Positions 51,523 through 61,402 are shown, numbered from the stretch's first letter. The stretch: 64,000 nucleotides of DNA from Natrialbaceae archaeon (GCA_003559215.1 PWMF01000058.1:1-64000); one strand, 5' to 3'. Program-made: numbers and translations. The notes: a model not told the origin generated them from the letters alone.

Positions 51523-52785
51523 ATGGACCGATCGGTCAAGCGACGGCGTTTCGTACAGGTAGCTGGAAGCGGACTCGTCGTCGGTATCGCGGGCTGTGCC
51601 GGTGACGACGGCGATGACGACGACAACGGTGACGACGAGGGCGACGACGACCACGACCACAACGGCGACGACGAGGAGTCGGAGACCGACGGCGAGAACG
51701 GAGACAGCGAAGGGCTGATCTACGCCTTCGCGCCGGAGACGATCGCAGTCATTGACCCCGAAGACGGCGAAGTCGTCGACGAGATCACCGAAGAGCTCGA
51801 GGACGAGGGATGGGGCGACCCGCGGATCACGACCGATTACAGCGAGATCTACGTCATCCGAGAGTCGCCGTCGCAGGTCCTCGTTATCGACACCGAGAGC
51901 CACGAGATCGTCGACGAGGTCGACATCGGACCGGACGCGACCCACATGTACCACCCCAACGACGACGAGATGTGGGCCCACAGTGACGAAGAGGGTACGT
52001 TCTACGTCATCGATACCGACTCCCACGAGGTGACCGAGATCGTCGAATCGGGGCTCGAGGAGGAGGGCCACGGCAAACTGCTCTACCACGAGGATATGGG
52101 CTCGATGGGCTATGCGACGAACGTTAACGACCCCGCGGCGCTGATCATCGACCTCGAGGAGTACGAGCGGACCGACTACGTCGAACTCGACAACGAGGAG
52201 GAAGGAACCCACTACAAGGCCTACGCCCCCGAAACGGGCCTCGCCTACTTCGAGCACGGCGACGAGACCGCCGTCGTCGACACTGAGAGCGACGAGGTCG
52301 TCGAGTATCTCGAGTTTTCGGGCGGGATGTACCTCTCCCCGGACGAGGAGGTGCTGGGCGTCCTCGACGGCAACAGTATTCGGTTCCTCGACGCGACGAG
52401 CGAGGACAGCGACGAACTCGGCGTCGTCGACGTCGACGACGGTCCGGACGCCCTCCGCTACCACGAAGCCGACGACGGCACGCTCTACGCCTACACCGCA
52501 CACACCCAGACCGACGAGGCGTCGGTCATCGACGTCGAGGAGGCGGAGGTCGTCGAGACGCTCGAGATCGGCGACATCGTTCGTCCCGAGGACGCCCCGT
52601 TCCTCCACCGAACCGGCGTCGAGGGTGGCGGCTACTTCATCAGCCCCGCCGACGCCGACGGAATCGTCGCGATCCTCGAGATGGAAACACAGGAGGTCGT
52701 CGACCACGTCGAGGTCGAGGAAGGCGTCGATACGGTCCAGTACGTCGGTGATTCGGGCGTCGGCTACTCCAGCAGACTTCGCTAA
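51523..52785 (+). CDS. Tat-lipoprotein with beta-propeller repeats and Asp/His-rich linker
   Basis: 420 aa. VKRRRFVQVAGSGLVVGIAG followed by Cys is a twin-arginine signal with a lipobox. Then comes an Asp/Glu/Gly linker that includes DDDHDHNGDDEE, a possible metal-binding patch. From ~65 onward there are about seven repeats of the YVTN-like pattern (VIDPEDGEVVDEI, VIDTESHEIVDEVDI, VIDTDSHEVTEIVE, VVDTESDEVVEYLE, VIDVEEAEVVETLE and so on), giving a propeller. It ends 3 nt before the CopC-CopD start, so the two are an operon. A surface metal-binding or chaperone role is inferred. Confidence 0.82.
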   Translation: MDRSVKRRRFVQVAGSGLVVGIAGCAGDDGDDDDNGDDEGDDDHDHNGDDEESETDGENGDSEGLIYAFAPETIAVIDPEDGEVVDEITEELEDEGWGDPRITTDYSEIYVIRESPSQVLVIDTESHEIVDEVDIGPDATHMYHPNDDEMWAHSDEEGTFYVIDTDSHEVTEIVESGLEEEGHGKLLYHEDMGSMGYATNVNDPAALIIDLEEYERTDYVELDNEEEGTHYKAYAPETGLAYFEHGDETAVVDTESDEVVEYLEFSGGMYLSPDEEVLGVLDGNSIRFLDATSEDSDELGVVDVDDGPDALRYHEADDGTLYAYTAHTQTDEASVIDVEEAEVVETLEIGDIVRPEDAPFLHRTGVEGGGYFISPADADGIVAILEMETQEVVDHVEVEEGVDTVQYVGDSGVGYSSRLR

Positions 52786-52788
52786 CCG

Positions 52789-54831
52789 ATGAGCGCGAGA
52801 TCGTCGCTCGGCGGACGCGGCTCGTCCCCTCGCCGGTCGTTTCTCGCGGCGATACTCGCCTGTCTCGTCGTCGCCGGCCTCGCGGCGGCGCTCGTCGCGA
52901 CGCCGGTCACGGCCCACGCCTACCTGAGCGAGACGGATCCCGCGAACGGCGAGCAAGTCGACGAGGTACCCGAGGAGATCACGCTGACTTTCTCCGGTGA
53001 CGGCGTGGTCAACGCCGACATCACCGTCGAGGGGCCGGACGGCGACGTCGTCAGTGGCGAGCCCGAGATCGATCCCGACGACACGCAGCTCGTCGACGTA
53101 CCGATCGAAGACGCGGCCGACGAGGAGGGGATGTACACGGTCGAGTGGGAAGTGCTGGCCGACGACGGCCACACCACGTCGGGTTCGTTCTTTTTTGCCG
53201 TCGGCGACGAACCGCTCGACCGCGACGCGGTCCTCGAGTCACACGAGGACGACGAAACCGACGAATCGATCCCGCCGATCGAAGCGGGCTCGAAGGGGCT
53301 GTTGCTCGTCGGGATCGTCGGACTGGTCGGGATTCCGGCGGCAGCGGCCGTCGCTGCCGGACCCGTTTTCGCTCGAGGCACGGGTGGTCGGCGGGCCCCC
53401 CTCGACCGACGAATCGGCCGGCTGCTCGTCGGCGCCGCGGTCCTCACCCTCGCGAGCGCACTCGTCCTCGGTCTCGCCCGGAGCACGAGCCTGGGGCCGC
53501 TTTCGATCGACACTGTCTCGCAGTTCGTCGAAACGCCGCTCGGGCAAGCGTGGCTCGCACAGCTCGCCGTAGCGGCGCTCGTCACTGCGCTCGTCGTCTG
53601 GCGGAGCCGAGGTGGCGCCCACGGATCCGCGCTTGCCGGCACGTTCCTCGGGGCGCTCGCCCTCGCGGGAACGGTCGCCTGGACGAGCCACTCGGCGACG
53701 GCGATCGATCGGCTTCAGGGAACGATCGTCGACTTCGTTCACATCGTCGGTGCCGGGCTCTGGATCGGCGGCCTGGCGGTGCTCGCCCTCGCCGTCGTTC
53801 CGACGGCCCGGGAGGCCGCTGTCGGCGACCGAACCGCCCTCGTCGCTGACACGATCCGGAGATTCTCGATCCTCGGACTGAGCGGTGTCACCCTCGTCGT
53901 GGCGACGGGGTTCGTCCTCGCCTCCTGGCACGTTCCCGAGGCGAGTGGCCTCACCGACACCATGTACGGGCTGACACTCGTCGCGAAGCTGGTGCTGATC
54001 GCGCTCGCACTCGGACTGGGCGGCGCAACGCGGTTCGTCCTTCTGAGTCGGCTCGAGCCGTCGGGAGCTGCCGATGCGGCGGGCCCTTCGCGGCCGACGA
54101 GCACCGACGGTGGCTCCGCTCCGGAGGACGGCCGACTACGGACGATCGTTCGAGCGATCCGACTCGAGCTGGCCCTTCTCGTCGTCGTCCTCCTGCTGTC
54201 GGGCCTGCTCACGTCGGCGCCGACGGCCGCCGTCGCCGAGGGGGACGAACTCGTCGAATCGACAATCGAACGCGAGTACGACGATGGTATCCTCGAGATC
54301 AGCGCGTTCCCGGCCGCAGAAGAGGGCGACGGGGACGACTACTTCGTGCTCGAGGCGGACGAACCGATCGTCTTCGAGGTCGCGTTCCTCGACGACGACG
54401 GCGAGCCGATGGCCTCGGACCAAACCGTCCGATTGCTCGCGAGCAGCGAGGACGGGACCGAAACCGAGGTCGAACTCGAGGAAACCGACGACGGCACGTA
54501 CGCCACGGTCCAGCCCCTCGCCGACGACGGCCGCTGGGAGCTGCGGGTAACCGGCGCGCCCAACGGCTCGTACGTCAGCGAGTGGATCGACGTGATCGTG
54601 GTCTCGGCCGACGGTCACGACCACGGCGACGACGCACACGATCACGACGATCACGCTGACCACGACCACGGCGACGAGGACGCACACGATCACGAAGACC
54701 ACGATCACGACGTTGACGACGGCGACGACTCGGCATTTGTCGTCTTTCTCCAGTTCGGCGCCGTCGCAGTCGCCGTCGTCGGAACGGTTGCGGTTGCCGT
54801 CGAAACCCTCCGGGTTCGCGACCGCGACTAA
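52789..54831 (+). CDS. CopC-CopD fusion copper-resistance protein with C-terminal YtkA-like and His-rich parts
   Basis: 680 aa. A signal/anchor (~18-40) is followed by the CopC domain (~43-140: HAYLSETDPANGEQVDEVPE, then LTFSGDGVV and WEVLADDGHTTSGSFFFAVG), whose first His after cleavage and late DGH are copper ligands. Residues ~165-480 form the CopD membrane part with about eight helices (TSHSATAIDRLQGTIVDFVH, GAGLWIGGLAVLALAVVPTA). Residues ~500-600 are a YtkA/FixH-like beta domain. A His/Asp run (GHDHGDDAHDHDDHADHDHG and following) and a last helix end the protein. Copper import or storage is likely. Operon with the propeller lipoprotein. Confidence 0.88.
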   Translation: MSARSSLGGRGSSPRRSFLAAILACLVVAGLAAALVATPVTAHAYLSETDPANGEQVDEVPEEITLTFSGDGVVNADITVEGPDGDVVSGEPEIDPDDTQLVDVPIEDAADEEGMYTVEWEVLADDGHTTSGSFFFAVGDEPLDRDAVLESHEDDETDESIPPIEAGSKGLLLVGIVGLVGIPAAAAVAAGPVFARGTGGRRAPLDRRIGRLLVGAAVLTLASALVLGLARSTSLGPLSIDTVSQFVETPLGQAWLAQLAVAALVTALVVWRSRGGAHGSALAGTFLGALALAGTVAWTSHSATAIDRLQGTIVDFVHIVGAGLWIGGLAVLALAVVPTAREAAVGDRTALVADTIRRFSILGLSGVTLVVATGFVLASWHVPEASGLTDTMYGLTLVAKLVLIALALGLGGATRFVLLSRLEPSGAADAAGPSRPTSTDGGSAPEDGRLRTIVRAIRLELALLVVVLLLSGLLTSAPTAAVAEGDELVESTIEREYDDGILEISAFPAAEEGDGDDYFVLEADEPIVFEVAFLDDDGEPMASDQTVRLLASSEDGTETEVELEETDDGTYATVQPLADDGRWELRVTGAPNGSYVSEWIDVIVVSADGHDHGDDAHDHDDHADHDHGDEDAHDHEDHDHDVDDGDDSAFVVFLQFGAVAVAVVGTVAVAVETLRVRDRD

Positions 54832-54904
54832 TCGCTCGAGGGACCTCTCTTTCCGCTTCCCGAATAGCGAACACTTAGTATCGTGGTCTTCAACACCTAC
54901 GATC

Positions 54905-55834
54905 ATGGGATTCGACGAGATGGACGTCGACACGATCTGGATGGACGGTGAGTTCGTCGACTGGGACGACGCGCAGATTCACGTTCTGACACACGGACTT
55001 CACTACGGCACAGGGATCTTCGAGGGGGCGCGCTGTTACGACACCGAGGAGGGGCCCGCTATCTTCCGCTGGGAGGAACACCTCGAGCGACTCTACCAGT
55101 CCGCCAAACCGTACGAGATGGAGATCGGTCACGACGCCGAGGAGCTGACCGAGGCGACCCTCGAACTCGTCCGGAGCCAGGATCTGGCCTCGTGTTACAT
55201 CCGTCCCGTCGCCTTCTACGGCTACGACAGCCTCGGCGTGAGCCCGGGCGACTGCCCGACGCGGATCGCGATCGCCGCTTGGCCGTGGGGAACGTACCTC
55301 GGCGAGGACGCTCTCGAGAACGGCATCGAGGTGATGGTCTCCTCGTGGCGGAAACACGCCTCGAGCCAGATCCCAACGAACGCGAAGACGACGGGGCTGT
55401 ACGTCAACAGCATGCTCGCGGGAGAGGAGGCCCGCCGCAACGGCTACGCGGAGGCGATCGTGTTGAACAAGGAAGGCGACGTCGCGGAGGGCCCCGGCGA
55501 GAACATCTTCATGGTTCGGGACGGCGAGATCTACACGCCCGGCCTCTCGGAGTCGATCCTCGACGGGATCACCCGCAAGACCGTGATCACGCTCGCGGAG
55601 GATCTCGGCTACACCGTCCACGACAGGGAGTCGATCTCGCGGGGCGAACTCAACACCGCCGACGAGCTGTTCTTTACGGGCTCGGCGGCAGAAGTGACCC
55701 CCATTCGGAAGGTCGACAACGTCGTCATCGGCGACGGCGACCGCGGCCCGGTCACCGAGGAGATCCAGTCGAAGTTCTTCGAAGTCGTCGAGCGCCGTAC
55801 CGACGAGTACGACGAGTGGTTTACCTACGTCTGA
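54905..55834 (+). CDS. ilvE: Branched-chain amino-acid aminotransferase
   Basis: 309 aa. Fold type IV PLP enzyme: IWMDGEFVDWDDAQIHVLTH and GLHYGTGIFEGARCYDTEEG at the N-terminus, YIRPVAFYGYDSLGV, SSQIPTNAKTTGLYVNSMLA (the Lys that binds PLP is in NAKTTG, ~residue 160), EAIVLNKEGDVAEGPGENIF, and ELFFTGSAAEVTPIRKVDN. It performs the last step for Leu, Ile and Val. It lies ~39 kb from the ilv/leu cluster with its own AT-rich promoter (ACTTAGTATC) ~24 bp before the ATG. Confidence 0.95.
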   Translation: MGFDEMDVDTIWMDGEFVDWDDAQIHVLTHGLHYGTGIFEGARCYDTEEGPAIFRWEEHLERLYQSAKPYEMEIGHDAEELTEATLELVRSQDLASCYIRPVAFYGYDSLGVSPGDCPTRIAIAAWPWGTYLGEDALENGIEVMVSSWRKHASSQIPTNAKTTGLYVNSMLAGEEARRNGYAEAIVLNKEGDVAEGPGENIFMVRDGEIYTPGLSESILDGITRKTVITLAEDLGYTVHDRESISRGELNTADELFFTGSAAEVTPIRKVDNVVIGDGDRGPVTEEIQSKFFEVVERRTDEYDEWFTYV

Positions 55835-56020
55835 GGATCCAGCGCTCCGTTCTGCGGTCTTTCGCGCCGTACCGTGACCAGTTCCAGCGGCGAGACGTCT
55901 CCCGACACCGATCCGGAGGCCTCGTCCGCCACTCGAGCACACACTCCGAGGACGCTCGGAGACGGACTCGAGGTGCTCCGGTCCGCGGCCTCGTCCCCGC
56001 CGAAACCGGCCCTCCGGCTC

Positions 56021-56500
56021 TCATCGATCTAGCCACTCGTCCAGCGGAACGATCCGCTGTGTCGGCGGCGATCCGAGCACGAGCTTTTCGGAACTGACGT
56101 CGTCAGTAACCGTCGCACCGGCCGAGACGACTGTTCCCTCGCCGATCTCGAGTCCGGGACCGACGACGACGCCGGCGCCGAGGAACGCGCCCGTGCCGAG
56201 TACGACCCGCTCGAAGACGTCGTTGCGAAACGCCATCCCGTCCTCGCGTAGCTCGTGGGTGACGCCGACGACGCTGCAGTTCGGGCCGATCTGTACGCCG
56301 GGTCCGACCTCGGCGTTCTCGACGTACGTTCCCGCGTTGACGTCGATGTCTCCCTCGAGCCGTGACTTCTTGACCGACGCTCGCTCGTAGAGCCGACAGC
56401 CGTCGCCGATCTCGGCGTCGTGGATCGTCGCGAACTCCCGGATCTCGGCTCGGCCGACGTCGGAGTCGACCACCCTCGCCGTGTCGTCGACAGTTGGCAT
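56021..56500 (-). CDS. Left-handed beta-helix (hexapeptide-repeat) acyltransferase
   Basis: 159 aa composed almost entirely of hexapeptide turns: AEIREFATIHDAEIGDGCRL, DIDVNAGTYVENAEVGPGVQ, IGPNCSVVGVTHELREDGMA, VVLGTGAFLGAGVVVGPGLE and IGEGTVVSAGATVTDDVSSE, closing with LVLGSPPTQRIVPLDEW. The His in VTHEL is at the usual catalytic position of acyltransferases. Similar proteins act on nucleotide sugars in surface-glycan pathways; substrate unknown. Monocistronic. Confidence 0.85.
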   Translation of the reverse strand: MPTVDDTARVVDSDVGRAEIREFATIHDAEIGDGCRLYERASVKKSRLEGDIDVNAGTYVENAEVGPGVQIGPNCSVVGVTHELREDGMAFRNDVFERVVLGTGAFLGAGVVVGPGLEIGEGTVVSAGATVTDDVSSEKLVLGSPPTQRIVPLDEWLDR

Positions 56501-56569
56501 ACCCGTACTCGCGGCCGAACCACCATCAACCCGGGCGGACGGCTCTTGGCTCGACCGTCGGCTCGGCTC

Positions 56570-57007
56570 TTATCCGCTGGTCGACACCTCGAGGACTATC
56601 TCCTCACCGTCTTCGAGTGTGTGCTCCGTCGGCTCGACCGATTCGCCGTCGATCAGGAACGTCATCTCGGTGCTGGCGTCGGCCTCGTTGTAGGTGTCCC
56701 CGTCGTGGTCGAGGACGTGGTCGCCGTCGACCGTTTCGAACGAGAAGTACGGCAGTAGGTCGATTCCCTCGGCGAACGTGACCCGTTCTTCGCCCTCCAT
56801 GTACCACTGATCGCTGCCCTCGTGGAGGTGGAAGTCGATCGAGTGATTCGTCGCGTGTTCGGCCTGGTACCGATCCTCGGAGAGGTTCACCGGTTCGCCG
56901 TCGATCAGGATTTCGATCTCGCCCCGGTCGTCGACCTCGTCGTCGGAGAGACAGCCGGCGAGCAACGTGAGGCTCGAGACTCCGGCGAGAACCGCTCGTC
57001 GTTGCAT
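56570..57007 (-). CDS. Putative lipoprotein, unknown function
   Basis: 145 aa. RRAVLAGVSSLTLLAGC is a twin-arginine-like signal with a lipobox (LLAGC). The mature part is a small beta domain with two related halves: EIEILIDGEPVNLSEDRYQA and MTFLIDGESVEPTEHTLEDG, each with an I-D-G-E turn. FHLHEGSDQWYMEGEER lies between and has three His/Trp residues. Repeated ancestral halves are the only structural clue. Widespread type in haloarchaea; function unknown. Confidence 0.75.
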   Translation of the reverse strand: MQRRAVLAGVSSLTLLAGCLSDDEVDDRGEIEILIDGEPVNLSEDRYQAEHATNHSIDFHLHEGSDQWYMEGEERVTFAEGIDLLPYFSFETVDGDHVLDHDGDTYNEADASTEMTFLIDGESVEPTEHTLEDGEEIVLEVSTSG

Positions 57008-57099
57008 ATCCGATCGGAGGGGATCGTCGGCTCAAAAGGTTCTGGTTCCCCTGTCGAACGGACTCGCGGCCCTCGAGGACGTCCGGCGAGCGTTCGCGG

Positions 57100-57822
57100 T
57101 CAGTCCTCGAGCCGCCGTCGATCCGACTCGGGTTCGGTCTCCCCGCCGTCGGTCGTCGCCTCGTCGACGACGTCGATCGAGACGCCGGCCTCCATGTCCC
57201 GGTTTCGGCTCGAGTCGCCGAAGCCGGCGCTCAGGACACGGGTCAGGGCGTCCTCGACGTCCTCGTCGAGTTCGGTGATCCGGCTCGACTCGACCTCGAT
57301 GACGAACCCGGTCGTGATGTTCGGCGACGTCGGTAGGAACAGCACCTCGCGGCCGTCCTCGGTCACCTTGCCGGTCTTGAACGCGGTCATTCGAAGCCCA
57401 TCCCAGGTCTCGAGCTTGACCGGTTTCTGCAGGGAGTCCTGCTCGCCGAAGGCGGTCTCGGCGGCCATCTTCGAGGCGTTGTAGACGACACGGATCACAG
57501 GGACCCGGTTGGCGACGTTGTCGACCAGTCGCTCGACCAGTCCGCCGACGGTCGTTCGCATGAGGTAGCCAACCGAGAACGTCAGGATCACCAGAACGGT
57601 CAGCGCGACGATCACCCGGAGGAACTGGGCGACCTCCTCGCGGGTCTGCTGGGCCTGGCCGCCGTCGCCGGGAATCAGCGGCCGGAGCGCGGCCTCGTCG
57701 AGGATGAGCCCGGGAGTCAGCCCCGCGATGAGACCGTAGAGCCAGTAGATAACGTAGAGGGTCACGAGAATCGGGCCAAGGACGATCAGCCCGCTTGCGA
57801 AATCCCGCTTCCACGAAGCCAT
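57100..57822 (-). CDS. DUF502 family membrane protein
   Basis: 240 aa from ATG 57822 (a GTG three codons earlier is possible). Two membrane helices (~10-35 FASGLIVLGPILVTLYVIYW; ~70-95 VIVALTVLVILTFSVGYLMR), then the DUF502 soluble part: RVPVIRVVYNASKMAAETAF, KPVKLETWDGLRMTAFKTGK and VLFLPTSPNITTGFVIEVES. In bacteria and plants the family (LCV-like) is implicated in membrane organisation. C-terminal ~50 residues are acidic and disordered. Confidence 0.88.
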   Translation of the reverse strand: MASWKRDFASGLIVLGPILVTLYVIYWLYGLIAGLTPGLILDEAALRPLIPGDGGQAQQTREEVAQFLRVIVALTVLVILTFSVGYLMRTTVGGLVERLVDNVANRVPVIRVVYNASKMAAETAFGEQDSLQKPVKLETWDGLRMTAFKTGKVTEDGREVLFLPTSPNITTGFVIEVESSRITELDEDVEDALTRVLSAGFGDSSRNRDMEAGVSIDVVDEATTDGGETEPESDRRRLED

Positions 57823-57861
57823 GTACGCCACCTCACACTAGGGGCTAATGAGCCCTTTCCT

Positions 57862-58740
57862 TTAGCGGCCGAGGACGGCTCGGACCGCGAACCAGAGGTT
57901 CTCCTTGCGTTCCATCGCCCGGCGGTAGAAGTACGACATCCAGCGGTCGCCGTAGGGGACGTACTGGTAGACCTCGTACTCCTCGGCGAGTTCGAACTGG
58001 GCGTCGTTCCGAACGCCCATCAGCATCTGGATCTCGAAGTCGGTGCCGTGTTCCTCGTGAAGTTCGATCGCACGGTCGATCATCGCCGGGTCGTGGCTGC
58101 CGATCGCGATCCCCCCGTCGAACTGTTCGAAGGCGTACTCGAGCAGGGCCTCGTACTCTCGGTTGACGGCATCTTTGCCCTTGTAGGCGATCTCGGCCGG
58201 CTCGTCGTAAGCACCTTTGACGAATCGAACCTTTCCGGGGACGTCCGCGAGCCGTTCGACGTCCCTGCGGGTCCGCTTGAGGTTCGCCTGGACGCAGACG
58301 CCGACCCCGCCGTCGGTCCACCGGTCCGACGAGGATCGCGCACGCTCTCCGCTCCAGTGCTTCCTGGCGAACTCCTCGTAGGCGTCGAGGGTCGCGTCGG
58401 TCGTCGTGTGATCCTCCATATCGATCCAGACGAACACGCCGCGGTCGGCCGCGGTCTCGACGATTCCCTCGAGGTTCTCCCGGAAGACGTCCTCGCCGAG
58501 GTCGAGGCCGATCTGGGAGGGCTTGACCGACACCGTCGCATCGAGGTCGGAGCGCGCGATGTCCTCGACGAGTTCGCGGTACTCTCGGGCGTCGGCGTCG
58601 GCGGCCTCGCGGTCGTCGTAGTGTTCCCCCAGCAGGTTCACGATCGCCTTCACGTTCCGATCGTTCAGCTGACGAACGTGCTCGAGGGCCTCGGCTGGTC
58701 CCTCTCCGGCGACGAACCGATTCGCGACTGGCAACATCAT
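57862..58740 (-). CDS. Proline dehydrogenase
   Basis: 292 aa, a stand-alone FAD-dependent TIM barrel of the ProDH/PutA family, which converts proline to delta-1-pyrroline-5-carboxylate. Motifs: VKAIVNLLGEHYDDREAADA, ATVSVKPSQIGLDLGEDVFR, VFVWIDMEDHTTTDATLDAY, VGVCVQANLKRTRRDVERLA, VRFVKGAYDEPAEIAYKGKD, IAIGSHDPAMIDRAIELHEE and YQYVPYGDRWMSYFYRRAME (the terminal RR/Y substrate site). A Ser/Arg insertion (~130-143) is unusual. Catabolic role; no P5C dehydrogenase gene is adjacent. Confidence 0.93.
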   Translation of the reverse strand: MMLPVANRFVAGEGPAEALEHVRQLNDRNVKAIVNLLGEHYDDREAADADAREYRELVEDIARSDLDATVSVKPSQIGLDLGEDVFRENLEGIVETAADRGVFVWIDMEDHTTTDATLDAYEEFARKHWSGERARSSSDRWTDGGVGVCVQANLKRTRRDVERLADVPGKVRFVKGAYDEPAEIAYKGKDAVNREYEALLEYAFEQFDGGIAIGSHDPAMIDRAIELHEEHGTDFEIQMLMGVRNDAQFELAEEYEVYQYVPYGDRWMSYFYRRAMERKENLWFAVRAVLGR

Positions 58741-58846
58741 ACAGTAGTTACGTCGCCGAGCTTATATGGAGCTGATGTTATCGGCGGTGCGACGGGTCGA
58801 GGACGAACCACCCCCGATTAAGACCTGCGGGTTCGTCCCGCCGAAC

Positions 58847-59392
58847 ATGGCAGTACTCGAGACGATCGTCGTCGCCTTCTGGGCGATGTTGCCGGCCTAC
58901 GTTCCCAACAACGCCGCGGTGCTGGCCGGCGGCGGTCGGCCGATCGACGGTGGACGGACGTGGGACGACAAGCGCGTGCTCGGCGACGGGAAGACCTGGC
59001 GGGGAACCGCCGCGGGGATCCTCGCGGGAGTGCTCCTCGCGGGCGCGCTGACCCTCGTCGCCGACGACGTGAGCGCGGCGACCGGGATCGACGTTCCGGC
59101 GTTTACGCCGCTGGCGGCGATCGGCCTCGCCGCAGGGGCAATGCTCGGCGACATCACGGCCTCGTTTCTCAAACGCCGAACCGGCCGCCAGCGCGGCGCG
59201 ATGTTCCCCGGACTGGACCAGCTCGATTTCGTCGTGGTCTCACTTCCCCTAACCGCGTTGCTCGCGACTGAGTGGTTCTTTGAGGTGTTCACGTGGGGCG
59301 TGATCGCCGTCGTCGTCGTGCTCACCCCGATCCTGCACGTGACGACGAACATGATCGCCTACCAGCTTGGACTGAAGGACGAGCCCTGGTAA
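58847..59392 (+). CDS. carS: CDP-archaeol synthase
   Basis: 181 aa, about five membrane helices. LPAYVPNNAAVLAGGGRPID and DDKRVLGDGKTWRGTAAGIL are the family signatures near the N-terminus; AMLGDITASFLKRRTGRQRG and FPGLDQLDFVVVSLPLTALL include the CDP-alcohol-transfer acidic residues, and TPILHVTTNMIAYQLGLKDE closes it. It activates di-geranylgeranylglyceryl phosphate with CTP for polar-lipid synthesis. ATG 58847; the longer frame upstream is unlike the family. Confidence 0.94.
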   Translation: MAVLETIVVAFWAMLPAYVPNNAAVLAGGGRPIDGGRTWDDKRVLGDGKTWRGTAAGILAGVLLAGALTLVADDVSAATGIDVPAFTPLAAIGLAAGAMLGDITASFLKRRTGRQRGAMFPGLDQLDFVVVSLPLTALLATEWFFEVFTWGVIAVVVVLTPILHVTTNMIAYQLGLKDEPW

Positions 59393-59612
59393 CCCCTCGA
59401 GTCGACGAGAACCGTTCCGTCGTCTCCGCTTCCAGAGCCGTTCGCCGACGTCTTTCGGCCCACTTATCTCACTCCCTCCTATCGGTAGTGACTAACTAGC
59501 GAGTGGCGGACGTTCGCGCGGCCCGACCGACGGCTATCGAACCGATTTCTGTGTACGTCCTCTATAGTTACTGTGGACAAATTATTTATCACTGTTCCAC
59601 CTGGCCCTACGT

Positions 59613-60995
59613 ATGACGAGCAGTCCACCGATCGACGAACTCCACTACGACGAGGCACCGAACGTCGACAGCGTCCCCGGCCCGCGGTCGCGGGAACTAC
59701 TCGAAAAACAGCGCGAGATCGACAGCAGCGCGGTCGCCTACCCCGAGGACATCCCGGTCGCGTTCGAGGAGGGCTCAGGCGCGACAGTTCGTGACGTCGA
59801 CGGCAACACCTACATCGACATGTTCGCGGGCATCGGCGTGCTCAACGTCGGCCACGCGAACCCCTACGTGCTCGAGGCCGTCCACGAACAGGCCGACAAG
59901 CTGGTCCACACGGTCGATTTCCCGACCGAGGCCCGACTCGAGCTGATCGAGAAGCTCGACGAGATCGCCCCTTCGGGATTGCAGGGCAATCAGAAGGTCG
60001 TCTTCGGCGGCCCAACCGGCAGCGACGCCGTCGAAGCCTCGATCAAACTCGCCAAATACAACACTGGCGGTGACGGCCTGATCGCGTTCCGCGGGGCCTA
60101 CCACGGTGCGACGCCCGGTGCGATGAGCCTCACCGGCAACAAGGGGTTCAAGGAACACTACTCGCCGCTGCTGGCCGACGTCGTCCACGCCCCCTACCCC
60201 AACCCGTTCGAGCAGGGGAAGGCGCCACAGGAGGCCGTCGATCACGCCCTCGAGGAGGTCCAGGCGATCCTCGAGGATCCCTACGGCGGACTCGCGAACC
60301 CTGCGGGTATCTTCGTCGAGCCGATCCAGGGCGAGGGCGGCGTCGTCACGCCCCCGGAGGGGTTCCTGCAGGGCCTGCGCGACCTCGCCAACGACAACGA
60401 CGTTACGCTCATGTTCGACGAGATCCAGAGCGGGTTCGGCCGCACCGGCGAGTGGTGGGCCAACGATTGGGCCGACGTCACGCCCGACGTGATGACTTCC
60501 GCGAAGGCGCTGGGCGGCGTGGGCTTTCCGCTGTCGGCGACGATGTACCACGAGGATCTCGACACGTGGGGCTCGGGCGACCACGCCGGCACCTACCGCG
60601 GCCACGTCGTTGCGATGCGGGCCGGCAGCCGCGCCATCGAGTACATCCAGGACCACGACCTGCTGGCTCACGCCCGTGAACTGGGCGAGCATATCCGCGG
60701 TCGGCTTCGTGAAGTCGCCGCCGGGAACGATCATCTCGGCGACGTCCGCGGACAGGGGCTGTTCATCGGCGCCGAGTTCGTCGACGGCGACGGCGCTCCG
60801 GCCGACGACCTCGTCGACGAGATCCAGCAGTACTGCTTCGAACACGGCGTGCTCGTCTGGACGGCCGGCCGCCACGGTAACGTCCTCCGGCTGCTGCCGC
60901 CGCTCGTGCTCACCCAGGAGCTCGCGGAGACGGCGATGGACGTCGTCGCCGACGCGATCGAACACGCGACGGCCGAGACCAAACAGACCGCCTAA
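59613..60995 (+). CDS. Class III pyridoxal-phosphate aminotransferase
   Basis: 460 aa. [60 protein letters not shown] (phosphate loop), [40 protein letters not shown] and [19 protein letters not shown], then [20 protein letters not shown] with the PLP Lys. It belongs to the ornithine/4-aminobutyrate/2,4-diaminobutyrate group; the substrate cannot be fixed by eye. A RidA gene follows after 11 nt, which fits an enzyme producing reactive imines. A TATA-like AATTATTTATC lies ~32 bp upstream of the ATG. Confidence 0.9.
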   Translation: MTSSPPIDELHYDEAPNVDSVPGPRSRELLEKQREIDSSAVAYPEDIPVAFEEGSGATVRDVDGNTYIDMFAGIGVLNVGHANPYVLEAVHEQADKLVHTVDFPTEARLELIEKLDEIAPSGLQGNQKVVFGGPTGSDAVEASIKLAKYNTGGDGLIAFRGAYHGATPGAMSLTGNKGFKEHYSPLLADVVHAPYPNPFEQGKAPQEAVDHALEEVQAILEDPYGGLANPAGIFVEPIQGEGGVVTPPEGFLQGLRDLANDNDVTLMFDEIQSGFGRTGEWWANDWADVTPDVMTSAKALGGVGFPLSATMYHEDLDTWGSGDHAGTYRGHVVAMRAGSRAIEYIQDHDLLAHARELGEHIRGRLREVAAGNDHLGDVRGQGLFIGAEFVDGDGAPADDLVDEIQQYCFEHGVLVWTAGRHGNVLRLLPPLVLTQELAETAMDVVADAIEHATAETKQTA

Positions 60996-61006
60996 CGACC
61001 CGAACG

Positions 61007-61402
61007 ATGTCCGACACCGAACCGATCACCACAGACGGCGCACCGAGCAACGACAACCCCTACTCTCAGGGCGTCCGCGCCGGGGACACCCTCCACGTCT
61101 CGGGCTACGGCCCCGTCGATCCCGACTCGGGCGAGGCCGTCGACGGCGACATCGAGGCCCAGACCGACCGCGTGCTCGAGAACGTCGCCGCGGTCGTCAG
61201 CGAGGCCGGCGGCGACGGTCTCGCGGACGTAGTAAAGGTCACCGTCTACCTGACCGATCTCGAGGACTACGAGCGGGTCAACGAGACCTACGGCGAGAAA
61301 TTCGGCGAGGAACCGCCCGCCAGGGTCTGCGTCGAGGTCTCGAGGCTGCCCGAGGACGTTCGCGTCGAGATGGACGCGACGGCCTACCTCGGCTCGCAGT
61401 AG
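61007..61402 (+). CDS. RidA-family enamine/imine deaminase
   Basis: 131 aa. NDNPYSQGVRAGDTLHVSGY, VDGDIEAQTDRVLENVAAVV, SEAGGDGLADVVKVTVYLTD and KFGEEPPARVCVEVSRLPED with VRVEMDATAYLG. The conserved Arg of the active site (PPARVCVEV) is present. It hydrolyses reactive enamines left by PLP enzymes. It is 11 nt after the class III aminotransferase, most likely an operon. Acidic N-terminal extension of ~18 residues. Confidence 0.93.
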   Translation: MSDTEPITTDGAPSNDNPYSQGVRAGDTLHVSGYGPVDPDSGEAVDGDIEAQTDRVLENVAAVVSEAGGDGLADVVKVTVYLTDLEDYERVNETYGEKFGEEPPARVCVEVSRLPEDVRVEMDATAYLGSQ

